The position numbers and the translations under genes were made by a program. 57,250 bases of DNA from Prevotella sp. Lineage in GTDB: Bacteria > Bacteroidota > Bacteroidia > Bacteroidales > Bacteroidaceae. Below are positions 15,505 to 25,227 of the stretch, in pieces. The stretch lies in NCBI GenBank assembly GCA_017417465.1, contig JAFPZD010000265.1:1-57250 (forward strand). The letters run 5' to 3'. Positions within the stretch are counted from its first letter, which is position 1, and the number at the start of each line of letters is the position of its first letter. The notes below the pieces were generated by a model that saw only the letters and a program-made list of their open reading frames with translations, was not told the DNA's origin and did no database searches.

Positions 15505-15999
15505 TCAACGCTGCGGACGCTTGCCGCGGGGAGGGGTGGCATTGTGTTGGTGCTGGCCCCCAGCGCCTCTATGCTGTCCCCAGTTCTTCATCGCTCTGCG
15601 GTGGAAGCGGCTTTCGGCTTTCAGGATGTCGTAGACCTTCGAGGCAGGCAGCACTTCGAGGAAGCGCTTGTGGTAGCTCTGCAGGATACGCTTCAACTCG
15701 ATGTCCATCTCGTCGCGCTGGACGATGGCTTTTCTGCAGCCCTCTTCATCCTTGGGCTTCTCTCTGCCCAACTGGCGCTGTTTGTCGAAGATGGCGCGCT
15801 GCTTCTGCTGCATCTCCTTGTAGAGTGGGAAGAAAGCCGTGGCCTCCTGTTGTGTGAGGTGTGCCTCGGTGGTGATGTACGAGCGCAGCTGGGCTTCGAA
15901 CTGCTCGGGCGAGAATTTCCCGTCGTTGTTCCGGTTGTCTTGTGCCTGTAGGATAAGGGCGAAGATGATAACCGTGATGGTTGTGATAGCTCTTTTCAT
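15505..15999 (-). CDS. Spy/CpxP-like periplasmic protein
   Basis: A 164-aa protein with a signal peptide (MKRAITTITVIIFALILQAQ) and a helical, charged body (EQFEAQLRSYITTEAHLTQQ, then KRILQSYHKRFLEVLPASK) of the kind found in Spy/CpxP and LTXXQ-like envelope stress proteins. The tail is His/Gly/Arg-rich. It ends the - strand operon with an ECF sigma factor and an anti-sigma-like protein, so it may act as a periplasmic sensor or chaperone for that system (inference). Confidence 0.75.
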   Translation of the reverse strand: MKRAITTITVIIFALILQAQDNRNNDGKFSPEQFEAQLRSYITTEAHLTQQEATAFFPLYKEMQQKQRAIFDKQRQLGREKPKDEEGCRKAIVQRDEMDIELKRILQSYHKRFLEVLPASKVYDILKAESRFHRRAMKNWGQHRGAGGQHQHNATPPRGKRPQR

Positions 16000-16019
16000 A
16001 ATTGTTCCTCCTTCAGTGT

Positions 16020-16394
16020 TTACATGTCGGCAAGCAGATAGGCGTAGATGTCTTGATTGTCGACCATGACGTAGTCGGCAGCATCGTCGATGTAAGTGTC
16101 CGAGACATTGGCATCGGCCAGTTCGTCCTGTGGATGTGTGGTGCTGATGCTACGGTTTATATAGACCGTTGTGCCGGCAATGACAGCAGCGACACATGCA
16201 GCGGCGAGCCACGGGCGCAGTCGGCGCATGAGGGTGGGGCGCAGCGGTGTCACCGTTGCCGTGTTGGCATCGGCAGGCGTTTCTGGCAGGCGGCTCATGA
16301 CGCGCTCTGTCAGCTGTTCAAAGTAGCCTTCGGGCACGGTGAAATGGTTCTTTTTCCCGAACCTGTTGCTGATGTACGCTTCTTCGTTTGACAT
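16020..16394 (-). CDS. Anti-sigma-like single-pass membrane protein
   Basis: A 124-aa protein with a cytoplasmic N-terminal part (FTVPEGYFEQLTERVMSRLP, a common opening of small Bacteroidetes membrane proteins encoded after ECF sigma genes), one membrane helix (about residues 62-80, WLAAACVAAVIAGTTVYI) and an acidic outer tail. The position 47 bases after the sigma gene supports an anti-sigma role, but the zinc anti-sigma motif HxxxCxxC is absent. Confidence 0.7.
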   Translation of the reverse strand: MSNEEAYISNRFGKKNHFTVPEGYFEQLTERVMSRLPETPADANTATVTPLRPTLMRRLRPWLAAACVAAVIAGTTVYINRSISTTHPQDELADANVSDTYIDDAADYVMVDNQDIYAYLLADM

Positions 16395-16441
16395 GGGTTT
16401 TGCTTCCTTTTATCGTTTTGACGTCCGCTCAGGCATAAGGT

Positions 16442-16987
16442 TTAATCGTGTTGGCGGAAATACTCAGTAATCTTTTTCACGGCGATGTGATAGCTGGCTT
16501 TCAGGGCCCCCTCGGTAGTGCCTGTGATACGGCTTATCTCGCTGAATTTCATCTCGTCGTAGTAGCGCAGCAGGAACACGTTGCGCTGCACATCGGGCAG
16601 GCGGGCGATGGCTTCCTGCAGACGGGCGTCGGCTTCGTCTCCGTCGAAGTAGTCGTCTGCCAGCAGGCGGTTGGCCAGTCCGATGTCGCCATCGTCGGCA
16701 CTCACCGTTGGCCTGCGTTTGGCACGTCGCTGAAAGTCAAGGGCCTCGTTGATGGCGATGCGTGTGAGCCAGGTGCTCACTTTCGACTCGCCGTGGAATG
16801 TGTCGATGGAGTTCCAAGCCTTCAGCAGGGCGTTCTGCACCACGTCGTCAGCATCTTCGTGGGTCAGCACGATGCGTCGTGCCTGCCAGTAGAGCTGCTG
16901 GCTGAACTGGCGGACAAGTATCTCGAAACCCTTTCGTCGGGTCTCCGGATTTCGCAGAAGGTCGGTAAGTTGCTGTTCGGTGGACAT
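16442..16987 (-). CDS. ECF RNA polymerase sigma factor
   Basis: A 181-aa sigma-70 factor of the extracytoplasmic-function group. Region 2 (about residues 22-90) has EDADDVVQNALLKAW, and region 4 (about 125-178) has LPDVQRNVFLLRYYDEMKFSEI and the helix-turn-helix TGTTEGALKASYHIAVKKI. The ATG overlaps the stop of the L,D-transpeptidase by one base (TAATG), so translation is coupled. It probably controls envelope-stress genes, perhaps its own operon. Confidence 0.93.
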   Translation of the reverse strand: MSTEQQLTDLLRNPETRRKGFEILVRQFSQQLYWQARRIVLTHEDADDVVQNALLKAWNSIDTFHGESKVSTWLTRIAINEALDFQRRAKRRPTVSADDGDIGLANRLLADDYFDGDEADARLQEAIARLPDVQRNVFLLRYYDEMKFSEISRITGTTEGALKASYHIAVKKITEYFRQHD

Positions 16988-18495
16988 TACTGGTAGGCGC
17001 GCAGGGCCTTGGTCATTGGCGGGTCATATTCGTAACGGTCGGGCCATGTCTCAATGATGCCTGTTTGCGGGTTGGGATAGGCCGTGTAGTAGTGCAGGTA
17101 GACGGGGACGTGGAGACTGCACGACTGTGAGTTGATGAGCCGCTTGTTCCCGGAATTCTTCACAAAGTCTTTGCCGCGCTGGCTCTCGGGCTTCATGTCG
17201 ATGGAGATGCGCATGCGGTCGAGTGTCCACTCGTCGGCATCGGGCAGTACGAACTTCACCAGGTCGAACGGGCGCTGCACGCGAACACAACCGTGCGAGA
17301 CTGTGCGCTTCTCATTGTTGAAAGCACTGCGGTTGTTGGTGTCGTGGAGGTAGACCGAGAACTTGTTGGGGAAGCGGAAGATGATGCGTCCCAGAGAGTT
17401 GCCGGCACCGCTGGCTTGCGCTACGCGGTAGGTGCCGCTGCGCATCCCTGCTGCCGAGACGTGGTTGCCACTGACAGTTTTGCCTGTTCGCGTATCTATA
17501 ATACGGTACCGCCTGCGCGTGAAATAAGAGGAGTCGCCGGCATGGGCGCTCACCTCATTGCGCAGGATGCTCATGGGAATGTTCCACTCAGGATTGAGCT
17601 CCACACGCGAGATGCCGCTTGAGAGCGTAGGCGTCTTGGTCTTGAATGCACCGCAGCAGACGCGCATGGAAAACACACTGTCACGGCTGACGGCCCAAAG
17701 CTGTTGCGAGGGGAGGTTGACCATAATGAAGCGCCCGTCAGTTGCCGATGGCTGCGTGTCGCGCCAGCGTCGGCGCTCCATGTTGTTGAGCAGGCGTTGG
17801 CGACTGGCCTTGACAGAGTCTTTGAGCATGGCCTCCTGCAGTCGGTAGTAGACGGTGTCCTGTGGCTCGCAGGCCTGCAGGAACTGTGCGGGCGTGCCGT
17901 CGAGGGCCTGCTCGAAGATGTCGTGGCAGAAGACGCTGTCGGGCTGCTCCATCTTGATGTCGAACAGTCCCTTGTAGGTGCCGCCATCGTTCTTGTCGAG
18001 GCGGTTGTAGATCTTGTTGGGATTAGTGAAGCCGAAGCGCTGGCCTTGGGCGTAGCGCACGTAGGCTTTCGTCAGGTGGTACTCTAAGCGGGCCATGACC
18101 TCGCGCGGCGTGTTCACCTTGTCGAACCACAGCGAGTCAAGGCGCTGCAGGTCGTCAGCGATAAGCTTCAGGTAGAATGCATCCTCGGAGAATCCCGTCT
18201 GTGGCACGTGCTGCCGCAGATAGTCGAGCACCTTATGGCCTTTGCCCAGATGCTTGGGTGTCTCGGCCCACAGCCAGTCGCCATAGTCGCGGTAGTATTG
18301 GTGGGTGAGCTGGTCTGCCTCGATGGAGTCAGAGTTCTCGGCAACAAAATACTCTAAACGACCATGGGCATCCATGACGTTTAGAGCGAATATTTTCTCT
18401 GCCTCTTCCTCGTGCAACTCCTCAGGGGTCTTCTGTACACACGAAGTAAGGGCAAATGCCGAAGTCACCAGCCATGTGGCTGCGAGTGTAATCAT
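16987..18495 (-). CDS. L,D-transpeptidase (YkuD) lipoprotein
   Basis: A 502-aa protein. I place the start at 18495, where ATGA overlaps the stop of the upstream gene; an in-frame ATG at 18543 lies within that gene. A signal peptide with the lipobox LTSC (about residues 15-18) suggests a lipoprotein. An N-terminal scaffold of about 250 residues is followed by the YkuD catalytic domain with HDTNNRS and SHGCVRV (catalytic Cys and His). Such enzymes form 3-3 cross-links in peptidoglycan or attach proteins to it; the long scaffold is like the YcbB group. Co-transcription with an ECF sigma factor links cell-wall repair to envelope stress. Confidence 0.9.
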   Translation of the reverse strand: MITLAATWLVTSAFALTSCVQKTPEELHEEEAEKIFALNVMDAHGRLEYFVAENSDSIEADQLTHQYYRDYGDWLWAETPKHLGKGHKVLDYLRQHVPQTGFSEDAFYLKLIADDLQRLDSLWFDKVNTPREVMARLEYHLTKAYVRYAQGQRFGFTNPNKIYNRLDKNDGGTYKGLFDIKMEQPDSVFCHDIFEQALDGTPAQFLQACEPQDTVYYRLQEAMLKDSVKASRQRLLNNMERRRWRDTQPSATDGRFIMVNLPSQQLWAVSRDSVFSMRVCCGAFKTKTPTLSSGISRVELNPEWNIPMSILRNEVSAHAGDSSYFTRRRYRIIDTRTGKTVSGNHVSAAGMRSGTYRVAQASGAGNSLGRIIFRFPNKFSVYLHDTNNRSAFNNEKRTVSHGCVRVQRPFDLVKFVLPDADEWTLDRMRISIDMKPESQRGKDFVKNSGNKRLINSQSCSLHVPVYLHYYTAYPNPQTGIIETWPDRYEYDPPMTKALRAYQ

Positions 18496-18803
18496 CGCAC
18501 GGTGATTTTCCGCACCACTTTTCCTACTTTCAGAATATAGCAACCTTTGGGAAGATTTAGCTCGAGCCGCTGTGCTGGGCTCTCGATTTTATACTGAGCA
18601 ACAGCCCTTCCTGTGAGCGACACTACTTCGAGCGTCATACCACTGGCCCCTTGTATGCTCACGATGTTACCGTCGACATTGATGGTAGGAGCGCGTTCCT
18701 CCACCTGCTCGGCAACGCCCATCTCCAAAAGCATCGGCATGGCCATGGCTGGTGTGCCTGCCATTAGTAGTGCGGCTGTGAATATCAATAGTTTCTTTCG
18801 CAT
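18492..18803 (-). CDS. Small secreted protein with a T9SS-sorting-like domain
   Basis: A 103-aa protein starting at ATG 18803. After the signal peptide (MRKKLLIFTAALLMAGTPAMA) the body is essentially one beta domain: NVDGNIVSIQGASGMTLEVVS...LPKGCYILKVGKVVRKITVR, which has the pattern of C-terminal type IX secretion sorting domains (xGxYxxxV..G..xxKxxV). Here it stands alone, with no cargo domain. It is the first gene of the transpeptidase-sigma operon. Whether it is secreted by T9SS or is a periplasmic domain is open. Confidence 0.72.
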   Translation of the reverse strand: MRKKLLIFTAALLMAGTPAMAMPMLLEMGVAEQVEERAPTINVDGNIVSIQGASGMTLEVVSLTGRAVAQYKIESPAQRLELNLPKGCYILKVGKVVRKITVR

Positions 18804-18830
18804 AATGCTCGTACGTTTTATATTTCCGTG

Positions 18831-18862
18831 CAAAGTTAGCACTTTTTCCTGAAACCACCAAA
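18831..18862 (-). promoter_or_regulatory. Promoter of the transpeptidase-sigma operon
   Basis: On the - strand, TTTG (18859-18862), 20-base spacer, TAACTTTG (18831-18838); leader about 22 bases. This is a primary-sigma type promoter. Confidence 0.85.
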
Positions 18863-18895
18863 CTTTTTTGTGGAAAAATGTCATTTTTTCTCCTT

Positions 18896-19810
18896 TTACA
18901 CGTCAATGACGTCCATTTCGCTTGTCAGACGGGTGTTTGCGAACACTTTTTGTGCTTCGTGCAGCAACACGCTCTCGTCGGTGTAGCGCGAGCTGAAATG
19001 TCCCAGGAGCAGTTGCCTTACCCCTGCGTCGCGTGCTACGCAGGCAGCCTGTTCGGCGGTGGAATGGCAGTATTTCTCGGCCATCGCCAGGTTGTCGTTG
19101 GCGTAGGTCGACTCATGGTAGAGGGTGGTCACGCCCTTCAGTTCTTCGTGCAGGTGTTGCAGGTAGCGTGTGTCGGTGCAGTAGGCGTAGGCGCGTGGTG
19201 GGTCAGCGGGTGTGGTGAGCTGTGCGTTGGCTATCAGCGTGCCGTCGAGTGCCGTCCAGTCAGCGCCCGACTTGATGTTGCCAATCTGCGAGAGCGGTAT
19301 CTGGTAGGCGTCGATGATGTCACGGCGGATGTGTGGCAGGCCGGGCTTTTCGCGCAGCAGGTAGCCGCAGGTGGGCATGCGGTGCTCCAGCGGGATGGAC
19401 TCCACTTGCAGGGAGCGGTCTTCGTAGACTATCTGGTGGCGGGTGGTGTCGACGGCATGGAACTCCACCGTGTAGCCCAGGTCGCGGCAGAACATCTTCA
19501 TCTGCCGCTCGAGCATGTCCTTCAGAGCCTCTGGCGCATACACGTTAAGCGTTGCTGTGCGCCCTAAGAGCCCGAAGGTGGAGATCATGCCGATGAGCCC
19601 GAAGCAGTGGTCGCCATGCAGATGCGTGATGAACACATGCCCCATCCTGTTGAACGACAGTCCTGAGCGGCGCATCTGTGACTGGGCACCCTCGCCGCAG
19701 TCGAACATAAATAGTTTGCCGCGGCACTCCACGATCTGCATCGAGGGGAAGTGGCGCAGTGTAGGCAGGGCACTGCCACAGCCAAGGATATACACTCTAA
19801 AGGGCTCCAT
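18896..19810 (-). CDS. rnz: Ribonuclease Z
   Basis: A 304-aa metallo-beta-lactamase-fold endonuclease that trims the 3' trailer of tRNA precursors. Metal ligands are seen in THLHGDHCFGL (about residues 63-73) and in GHFSSRY near the C-terminus; the opening LGCGSALPT and FDCGEGAQSQMRRSGLSF are typical for the family. It lies 5 bases after mazG, with which it is co-transcribed. Confidence 0.95.
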   Translation of the reverse strand: MEPFRVYILGCGSALPTLRHFPSMQIVECRGKLFMFDCGEGAQSQMRRSGLSFNRMGHVFITHLHGDHCFGLIGMISTFGLLGRTATLNVYAPEALKDMLERQMKMFCRDLGYTVEFHAVDTTRHQIVYEDRSLQVESIPLEHRMPTCGYLLREKPGLPHIRRDIIDAYQIPLSQIGNIKSGADWTALDGTLIANAQLTTPADPPRAYAYCTDTRYLQHLHEELKGVTTLYHESTYANDNLAMAEKYCHSTAEQAACVARDAGVRQLLLGHFSSRYTDESVLLHEAQKVFANTRLTSEMDVIDV

Positions 19811-19815
19811 TCAGT

Positions 19816-20673
19816 TTACTGTTCTGATTTTTTGGCCTCGTTCCACAAGGCATCCATCTCTTCGAGCGTCATGTCTGTCAGTGGACGCCCGGCGCGAATG
19901 CTGTGCTGCTCGATGTAGTTGAAGCGGTTGATGAACTTCTGGTTCGTACGCTCCAAGGCGTTGTCAGGGTTCAGGTGGTAGAGGCGTGCAGCGTTGATGA
20001 CCGAGAAGAGGAAGTCGCCGAGCTCAGCCTCCGACGCATCCTTGTCTTCACGGGCCAGTTCGTCTTCCAGCTCCTGAAGCTCTTCGTGAACTTTCTGCCA
20101 GACGTCCTCTTTTTTCGCCCAGTCGAAGCCGACGTTGCGGGCCTTGTCCTGTATGCGGTAGGCCTTGATGAGCGAGGGCAGCGACGCGGGCACGCCAGAG
20201 AGCACCGTCTTGTTGCCGTCTTTCTCGCGCAGCTTGATCTGCTCCCAGTTCTTCAGCACCTCGCCACTCGTCTCTGCCTTTGAGAACTCGCCCGGTTCGT
20301 CAGCCCCTTCGGGCACGTAGGGTAGGGGACGTGGGTGCTTGGCACCCACCTGACTGGGATGATAGACGTGCGGATGGCGGAAGAGCAGCTTGTCGGTCTC
20401 GGTGTTCAGCACGTCGGCAATGTCGTAGAGCCCCTCTTCGCGAGCTATCATGGCGTAGAAGCAGGTGTGCATGAGCACGTCGCCCAGCTCTTTCATCATC
20501 TCATGGTGATCGTTCTTCATAATGGCATCGCAGAGCTCGAAGGTCTCTTCGATGGTGTTCGGGCGTAGGCTCTCGTTGGTCTGCTTCTTGTCCCAGGGGC
20601 ACTTCTGGCGCAGCTCGTCGAGCACGTCGAGCAGTCGTCCGAAAGCCTCCATTTGTTCTTCGCGTGTGTGCAT
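19816..20673 (-). CDS. mazG: Nucleoside triphosphate pyrophosphohydrolase MazG with a palindrome-derived insert
   Basis: A 285-aa MazG that hydrolyses NTPs to NMPs and diphosphate. Both MazG repeats are present: CPWDKKQTNESLRPNTIEE with EELGDVLMH-like metal-binding helices (first copy), and EELQELEDE with AELGDFLFSVIN (second copy). Between RHPHVY and EVLKNWEQIK the usual short linker is replaced by about 30 extra residues (HPSQVGAKHPRPLPYVPEG, then ADEPGEFSKAETSG). The DNA for this insert carries two hairpins, at 20303-20314 and 20331-20349, and looks like an in-frame repeat insertion. The insert lies in the hinge between the two domains, so activity is probably kept. Confidence 0.93.
   Translation of the reverse strand: MHTREEQMEAFGRLLDVLDELRQKCPWDKKQTNESLRPNTIEETFELCDAIMKNDHHEMMKELGDVLMHTCFYAMIAREEGLYDIADVLNTETDKLLFRHPHVYHPSQVGAKHPRPLPYVPEGADEPGEFSKAETSGEVLKNWEQIKLREKDGNKTVLSGVPASLPSLIKAYRIQDKARNVGFDWAKKEDVWQKVHEELQELEDELAREDKDASEAELGDFLFSVINAARLYHLNPDNALERTNQKFINRFNYIEQHSIRAGRPLTDMTLEEMDALWNEAKKSEQ
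20303..20349. repeat. GC-rich palindromes inside mazG
   Basis: GTGGGTGC (20331-20338), loop TTG, GCACCCAC (20342-20349); and GCCC (20303-20306), loop CTTC, GGGC (20311-20314). They coincide with the extra residues of MazG. Confidence 0.7.
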
Positions 20674-20704
20674 AGTAAATCTGTTGTTTTCTTGTTTTGA
20701 TGTG

Positions 20705-20712
20705 CAAAGGTA
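20705..20712 (-). promoter_or_regulatory. Probable -7 element for mazG-rnz
   Basis: TACCTTTG on the - strand, about 31 bases before the mazG ATG. I see no good TTTG at the expected distance upstream. Confidence 0.5.
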
Positions 20713-20772
20713 GCGATTTTTTTTGAGACTACTCCCTTTTTAATAAGGCTTAACAAAATTATTTGCCACCAA

Positions 20773-20805
20773 GTTGCGCTGTCTCGAAAAAACTTTGTAC
20801 CTTTG
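20773..20805 (+). promoter_or_regulatory. valS promoter
   Basis: TACCTTTG at 20798-20805, with GTTG at 20773-20776, 21 bases upstream, as a degenerate -33 element. Divergent from mazG. Confidence 0.75.
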
Positions 20806-20836
20806 CACCCCGAAACGGAAAGCATTTTTAAGGAAT

Positions 20837-23533
20837 ATGGAAATAGCAAGTAAGTACGACCCAACAGAGGTCGAAGGTAAATGGTACAAGTATTGGTTGG
20901 ATAACAAGCTCTTCGCGAGCAAGCCCGATGGTCGCGAGCCCTATACAATCGTCATCCCCCCTCCCAATGTGACGGGTGTGCTCCACATGGGGCCCATGCT
21001 CAACAACACGATTCAGGACATCCTGGTGCGTCGTGCCCGCATGGAGGGTAAGAATGCCCTCTGGGTTCCCGGCACCGACCACGCCTCGATTGCTACTGAG
21101 TCGAAGGTGGTGAACAAGCTTGCCGAGCAGGGCATCAAGAAGCACGACCTGACCCGTGAGCAGTTCTTGGAGCATGCCTGGGACTGGACCCACGAGCATG
21201 GTGGCATCATTCTGAAACAGTTACGGCGTCTCGGCGCTTCTTGCGACTGGGACCGTACGGCGTTCACCATGGACGATGTCCGTTCGAAGAGCGTCATCAA
21301 GGTCTTTGTCGACCTCTACCGCAAGGGCTACATCTATCGTGGCCTGCGCATGGTGAACTGGGACCCCAAGGCCCTTACCGCCCTCAGTGACGAGGAGGTA
21401 GAATATAAAGAGGAGCATGGCAAGCTCTATTACCTGAAATATTATGTTGCCGACGCCCCCTCTGAGCCGATCGAGCAGACAGAAGGCGCCGTCATCCACC
21501 GCGATGAACGCGGCTACTATGCCGTGGTGGCCACTACCCGTCCTGAGACCATCATGGGCGACACCGCCATGTGCATCAACCCGAAGGACCCGAAGAACCA
21601 ATGGCTGCGTGGCCGCAAGGTGATTGTTCCCCTTGTGAACCGTGTGATTCCCGTCATCGAAGACCGTTACGTCGAGATAGAGTTCGGTACGGGCTGCCTG
21701 AAGGTGACACCTGCCCACGACAAGAACGACAACATGCTGGGCAAGACCCACAACCTGGAAACCATCGACATCTTCAATCCCGATGGCACCATTTCCGAGC
21801 AGTCGCCACTCTATGTGGGCATGGACCGCTTTGTCTGCCGCAAGCAGATTTCCAAGGACCTCGAGGAAGCCGGTCTGATGGAGAAGGTCGAGGACTACAC
21901 CAACAAGGTGGGCTACTCACAGCGCAACCCCGACACCGCCATTGAGCCTCGTCTGTCGCTGCAGTGGTTCCTCCGCATGAAGCATTTCGCCGACATCGCC
22001 CTTCCCCCAGTGCTCAGTGGCGAGCTGAAATTCTATCCTGAAAAGTATGTTACCACATACCGTAACTGGCTGGAAAACATACAGGATTGGTGCATTTCGC
22101 GCCAGCTTTGGTGGGGACACCGTATTCCTGCCTGGTTCTATGACGAGGAGCACTTCGTCGTCGCCGAGAATGCCGATGAGGCACTCGTGCTGGCACGCAA
22201 GGAGAGTGGCAACGACACGTTGCAGCCTGCCGACCTGCATCAGGACGAGGATGCCCTCGACACCTGGTTCTCATCGTGGCTGTGGCCCGTCTCACTCTTC
22301 GATGGCATCAGCAATCCCGGCAACGAGGAGATCAACTATTATTATCCCACCAACGACCTCGTCACGGGTCCCGACATCATCTTCTTCTGGGTGGCCCGCA
22401 TGATCATGGCTGGCGAGGAGTACATTGGCAAGATACCGTTCAAGAACGTCTACTTTACCGGTATCGTGCGCGACAAGCAGGGACGTAAGATGTCTAAGCA
22501 GTTGGGCAACTCGCCCGACCCCATCAAGCTGATGGACGACTACGGTGCCGACGGTGTGCGTATGGGCATGATGCTCTCGGCTCCTGCCGGTAACGATATC
22601 CTCTTCGACGAGACCCTTTGCGAGCAGGGCCGTAACTTCAACAACAAGATCTGGAACGCCTTCCGTCTTGTCAAGGGCTGGCAGGTGGCCGACGGCTCGG
22701 CATCAGCCACCAATGCGACGGCAGTCCGCTGGATGGAGGCCAAGCTGAAGCAGGCTAACCAGGAGATGCAGGACCACTTCTCGAAATACCGCATCAACGA
22801 TGCCCTGATGACCGTCTACAAGCTGTTCTGGGACGAGTTCTCACAGTGGTACCTGGAGATGGTGAAGCCCGCTTACAAGGACGGCAGTCAGCAGCCCATC
22901 GACCGTGAGACCTACGATGCCACGCTGCGGTTCTTCGAGACGCTGCTTAAGATGCTGCACCCCTTCATGCCCTTCATCACCGAGGAGCTGTGGCAGGCTC
23001 TTTACGACCGTCAGCCTGGCGACAGCATCATGCGCAGCGAGCTGAAGCTGGCAGATCCCACTGCTGACGAAGTGCAGCTCATTAACGATATCGAGGCTGT
23101 GAAGTTGGTCGTCTCTGGTGTGCGTACCGTGCGCAGTCAGAAGAACATCGCACCAAAGGAAAAGCTTCAGCTGCAAGCTGTTAGCCATAACAACTTCGAG
23201 CTTTACAACAGCATCATTTCAAAGATGGCTAACCTCTCGGACATCAGCATTGTGGAGCAGAAAGACACCACTGCCTCAGCGTTTATGGTAGGCACCGACG
23301 AGTTTGCCGTGCCTCTGGGCGACCTGATTGACGTCACGGCCGAGATTGAGAAAATGGAGGCTCAGCTGGCCCATCTCCAAGGCTTCCTTGCTGGTGTGCA
23401 GAAGAAGCTCTCCAACGAGCGCTTCGTGCAGAACGCCCCCGAGGCCGTCGTTGCCTTGGAGCGCAAGAAGCAGAGCGATGCCGAGGAGAAGATTGCGGCC
23501 CTTAAGGAGTCGCTGGCAGCCTTAAAGAAGTAA
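20837..23533 (+). CDS. valS: Valyl-tRNA synthetase with an altered HIGH box
   Basis: An 898-aa class I synthetase that charges tRNA-Val. I place the start at ATG 20837 (AAGGA just upstream); the frame is open further 5' across the promoter. The editing domain has [13 protein letters not shown]; the second signature is [12 protein letters not shown]. The C-terminus is a coiled coil (about residues 835-898) as usual in ValRS. The first signature reads VLHMGPMLN: the last His of the HIGH/HMGH box is Pro (CCC for CAC). This residue contacts ATP in class I enzymes, so the change is surprising in the only valS seen here; a sequencing or assembly error is possible. Confidence 0.96.
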   Translation: MEIASKYDPTEVEGKWYKYWLDNKLFASKPDGREPYTIVIPPPNVTGVLHMGPMLNNTIQDILVRRARMEGKNALWVPGTDHASIATESKVVNKLAEQGIKKHDLTREQFLEHAWDWTHEHGGIILKQLRRLGASCDWDRTAFTMDDVRSKSVIKVFVDLYRKGYIYRGLRMVNWDPKALTALSDEEVEYKEEHGKLYYLKYYVADAPSEPIEQTEGAVIHRDERGYYAVVATTRPETIMGDTAMCINPKDPKNQWLRGRKVIVPLVNRVIPVIEDRYVEIEFGTGCLKVTPAHDKNDNMLGKTHNLETIDIFNPDGTISEQSPLYVGMDRFVCRKQISKDLEEAGLMEKVEDYTNKVGYSQRNPDTAIEPRLSLQWFLRMKHFADIALPPVLSGELKFYPEKYVTTYRNWLENIQDWCISRQLWWGHRIPAWFYDEEHFVVAENADEALVLARKESGNDTLQPADLHQDEDALDTWFSSWLWPVSLFDGISNPGNEEINYYYPTNDLVTGPDIIFFWVARMIMAGEEYIGKIPFKNVYFTGIVRDKQGRKMSKQLGNSPDPIKLMDDYGADGVRMGMMLSAPAGNDILFDETLCEQGRNFNNKIWNAFRLVKGWQVADGSASATNATAVRWMEAKLKQANQEMQDHFSKYRINDALMTVYKLFWDEFSQWYLEMVKPAYKDGSQQPIDRETYDATLRFFETLLKMLHPFMPFITEELWQALYDRQPGDSIMRSELKLADPTADEVQLINDIEAVKLVVSGVRTVRSQKNIAPKEKLQLQAVSHNNFELYNSIISKMANLSDISIVEQKDTTASAFMVGTDEFAVPLGDLIDVTAEIEKMEAQLAHLQGFLAGVQKKLSNERFVQNAPEAVVALERKKQSDAEEKIAALKESLAALKK

Positions 23534-23538
23534 GCATT

Positions 23539-25221
23539 ATGGAATGGTTGATTGAGCTGTTTACGTCCACCGACTCCGTGGCCCACATCGCCCTTCTCTA
23601 CGCTGTGGTGATAGCCATTGGCGTCTATCTGGGGAAAATCAAGGTGATGGGTATCTCCTTGGGTGTCACCTTCGTGCTCTTTGCAGGTATTGTGGCGGGT
23701 CATATCGGCTTTACGGCTCCCCTGCCCATCCTCAATTTCGTGCAGGACTTCGGTCTTATTCTCTTCGTCTTCATGATTGGCCTGCAAGTGGGGCCGGGCT
23801 TCTTCGAGGGCTTCGGCAAGTCGAGCATGAAGCTCAACGGGCTGGCCACGGTGGGCATACTGCTCAACGTCGTGGTGATGTTCGCGTGTTACTACATCTT
23901 CTTCGACACTTCCGACCCCTCTGCGCTGCCCATGATGGTGGGTACGCTCTATGGTGCCGTCACCAACACCCCCGGTCTGGGTGCCGCCAACGAAGCCCTG
24001 AACTCAGTGTTTGGCAGCAATGCGCCACAGATCGCCTCGGCTTATGCTTGTGCTTATCCGCTTGGCGTGCTCGGCATTATTGGTGCTACCATTATGGTGC
24101 GCTATCTCTGCAAGGTGCACCTCGACCGTGAGGAAGCGCGCCTGGCCGCCAACGAGGGCGCCAAGGCCACCCAGAAGCCCCACCGCATGCACATCGAGGT
24201 GTCCAACCAGTACTTGGAGGGCCGTACGCTGCTGCAGGTCCACAACTTCCTGAACCGCGACTTCGTCTGCACCCGCATCCTGCACGATGGCCATGTCTCC
24301 ATCCCCAACCGCGATACGGTGTTTCATCTTGGCGACCAGCTGAGCATCGTCAGCTCTGAGGCCGATGCCGAGGCCGTCGTTGCTTTTATTGGCCCCGTCA
24401 TCGAGGTCGACTGGCAGCAGCAGGACCAGCCCATGGTGTCGAAGCGCATCGTTGTCACCAACAGCAGCATCAACGGCAAGACCTTCGGTCAGATGCACTT
24501 CTCGAGCGTCTACGGTGTTAATGTCACCCGCGTCACCCGTCAGGGCATGGACCTTTTCGCTTCGGCTAACCTGCCCCTGCAGGTTGGCGACCGCATCATG
24601 GTCGTGGGGCCCGAGGATGCCGTCGACCGTGTGGCGAGCAAGATGGGCAACTCCGTCAAGCGCCTCGATGCCCCCAACATTGCCACCATCTTCGTCGGCA
24701 TCATCATGGGCATTGTCTTTGGCATGTTGCCATTCTCCATTCCCGGCATGCCCGTTCCCATGCGCCTCGGCATTGCCGGTGGCCCGCTCATCGTCGCCAT
24801 CCTGATTGGTCGCTATGGTTACAAGATGAAGCTTGTCACCTACACCACCACTTCGGCCAACATGATGTTGCGCGAGATAGGCCTGGTGCTGTTCCTTGCC
24901 AGTGTGGGCATCAAGGCTGGTGCCGACTTCTTTGGCACGGTCGTCGAGGGCGACGGTCTGCGCTACGTGCTGACGGGCTTCATCATCACCGTGGTGCCCA
25001 TCCTCGTCATCGGGATCATCGCTCGCCTGCGTTACAATTTCAACTATTTCACCATTGCCGGTATGATTGCCGGTACCTACACCGACCCGCCAGCACTGGC
25101 CTACGCCAACAGCATCTGCTCGAAGGAGGCCCCTGCCCTGGGCTACTCGACGGTCTATCCGTTGGCCATGTTCCTCCGCATCCTGCTGGCACAGGTCATT
25201 GTCCTATTCTTTTGCGTATAA
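23539..25221 (+). CDS. AspT/YidE-type transporter with two RCK_C domains
   Basis: A 560-aa inner-membrane protein. Two homologous membrane halves (about residues 1-190 and 375-560) flank two cytoplasmic TrkA-C (RCK_C) domains (about 210-280 and 295-365, each with RT or KT plus GD-I-VVG-type motifs). This is the layout of the AspT / YidE-YbjL duplication family; AspT exchanges aspartate and alanine, and the substrate here is unknown. The conserved [10 protein letters not shown] and [11 protein letters not shown] motifs in the two halves are visible. It begins 5 bases after valS. Confidence 0.88.
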   Translation: MEWLIELFTSTDSVAHIALLYAVVIAIGVYLGKIKVMGISLGVTFVLFAGIVAGHIGFTAPLPILNFVQDFGLILFVFMIGLQVGPGFFEGFGKSSMKLNGLATVGILLNVVVMFACYYIFFDTSDPSALPMMVGTLYGAVTNTPGLGAANEALNSVFGSNAPQIASAYACAYPLGVLGIIGATIMVRYLCKVHLDREEARLAANEGAKATQKPHRMHIEVSNQYLEGRTLLQVHNFLNRDFVCTRILHDGHVSIPNRDTVFHLGDQLSIVSSEADAEAVVAFIGPVIEVDWQQQDQPMVSKRIVVTNSSINGKTFGQMHFSSVYGVNVTRVTRQGMDLFASANLPLQVGDRIMVVGPEDAVDRVASKMGNSVKRLDAPNIATIFVGIIMGIVFGMLPFSIPGMPVPMRLGIAGGPLIVAILIGRYGYKMKLVTYTTTSANMMLREIGLVLFLASVGIKAGADFFGTVVEGDGLRYVLTGFIITVVPILVIGIIARLRYNFNYFTIAGMIAGTYTDPPALAYANSICSKEAPALGYSTVYPLAMFLRILLAQVIVLFFCV

Positions 25222-25227
25222 ACCTCT

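Noticed and set aside
15440-15634. 64-aa open frame on the + strand after the DUF3256-like gene
   Set aside because: It runs opposite the Spy-like gene, has a Trp/Pro/Cys-rich unlikely product and no promoter.
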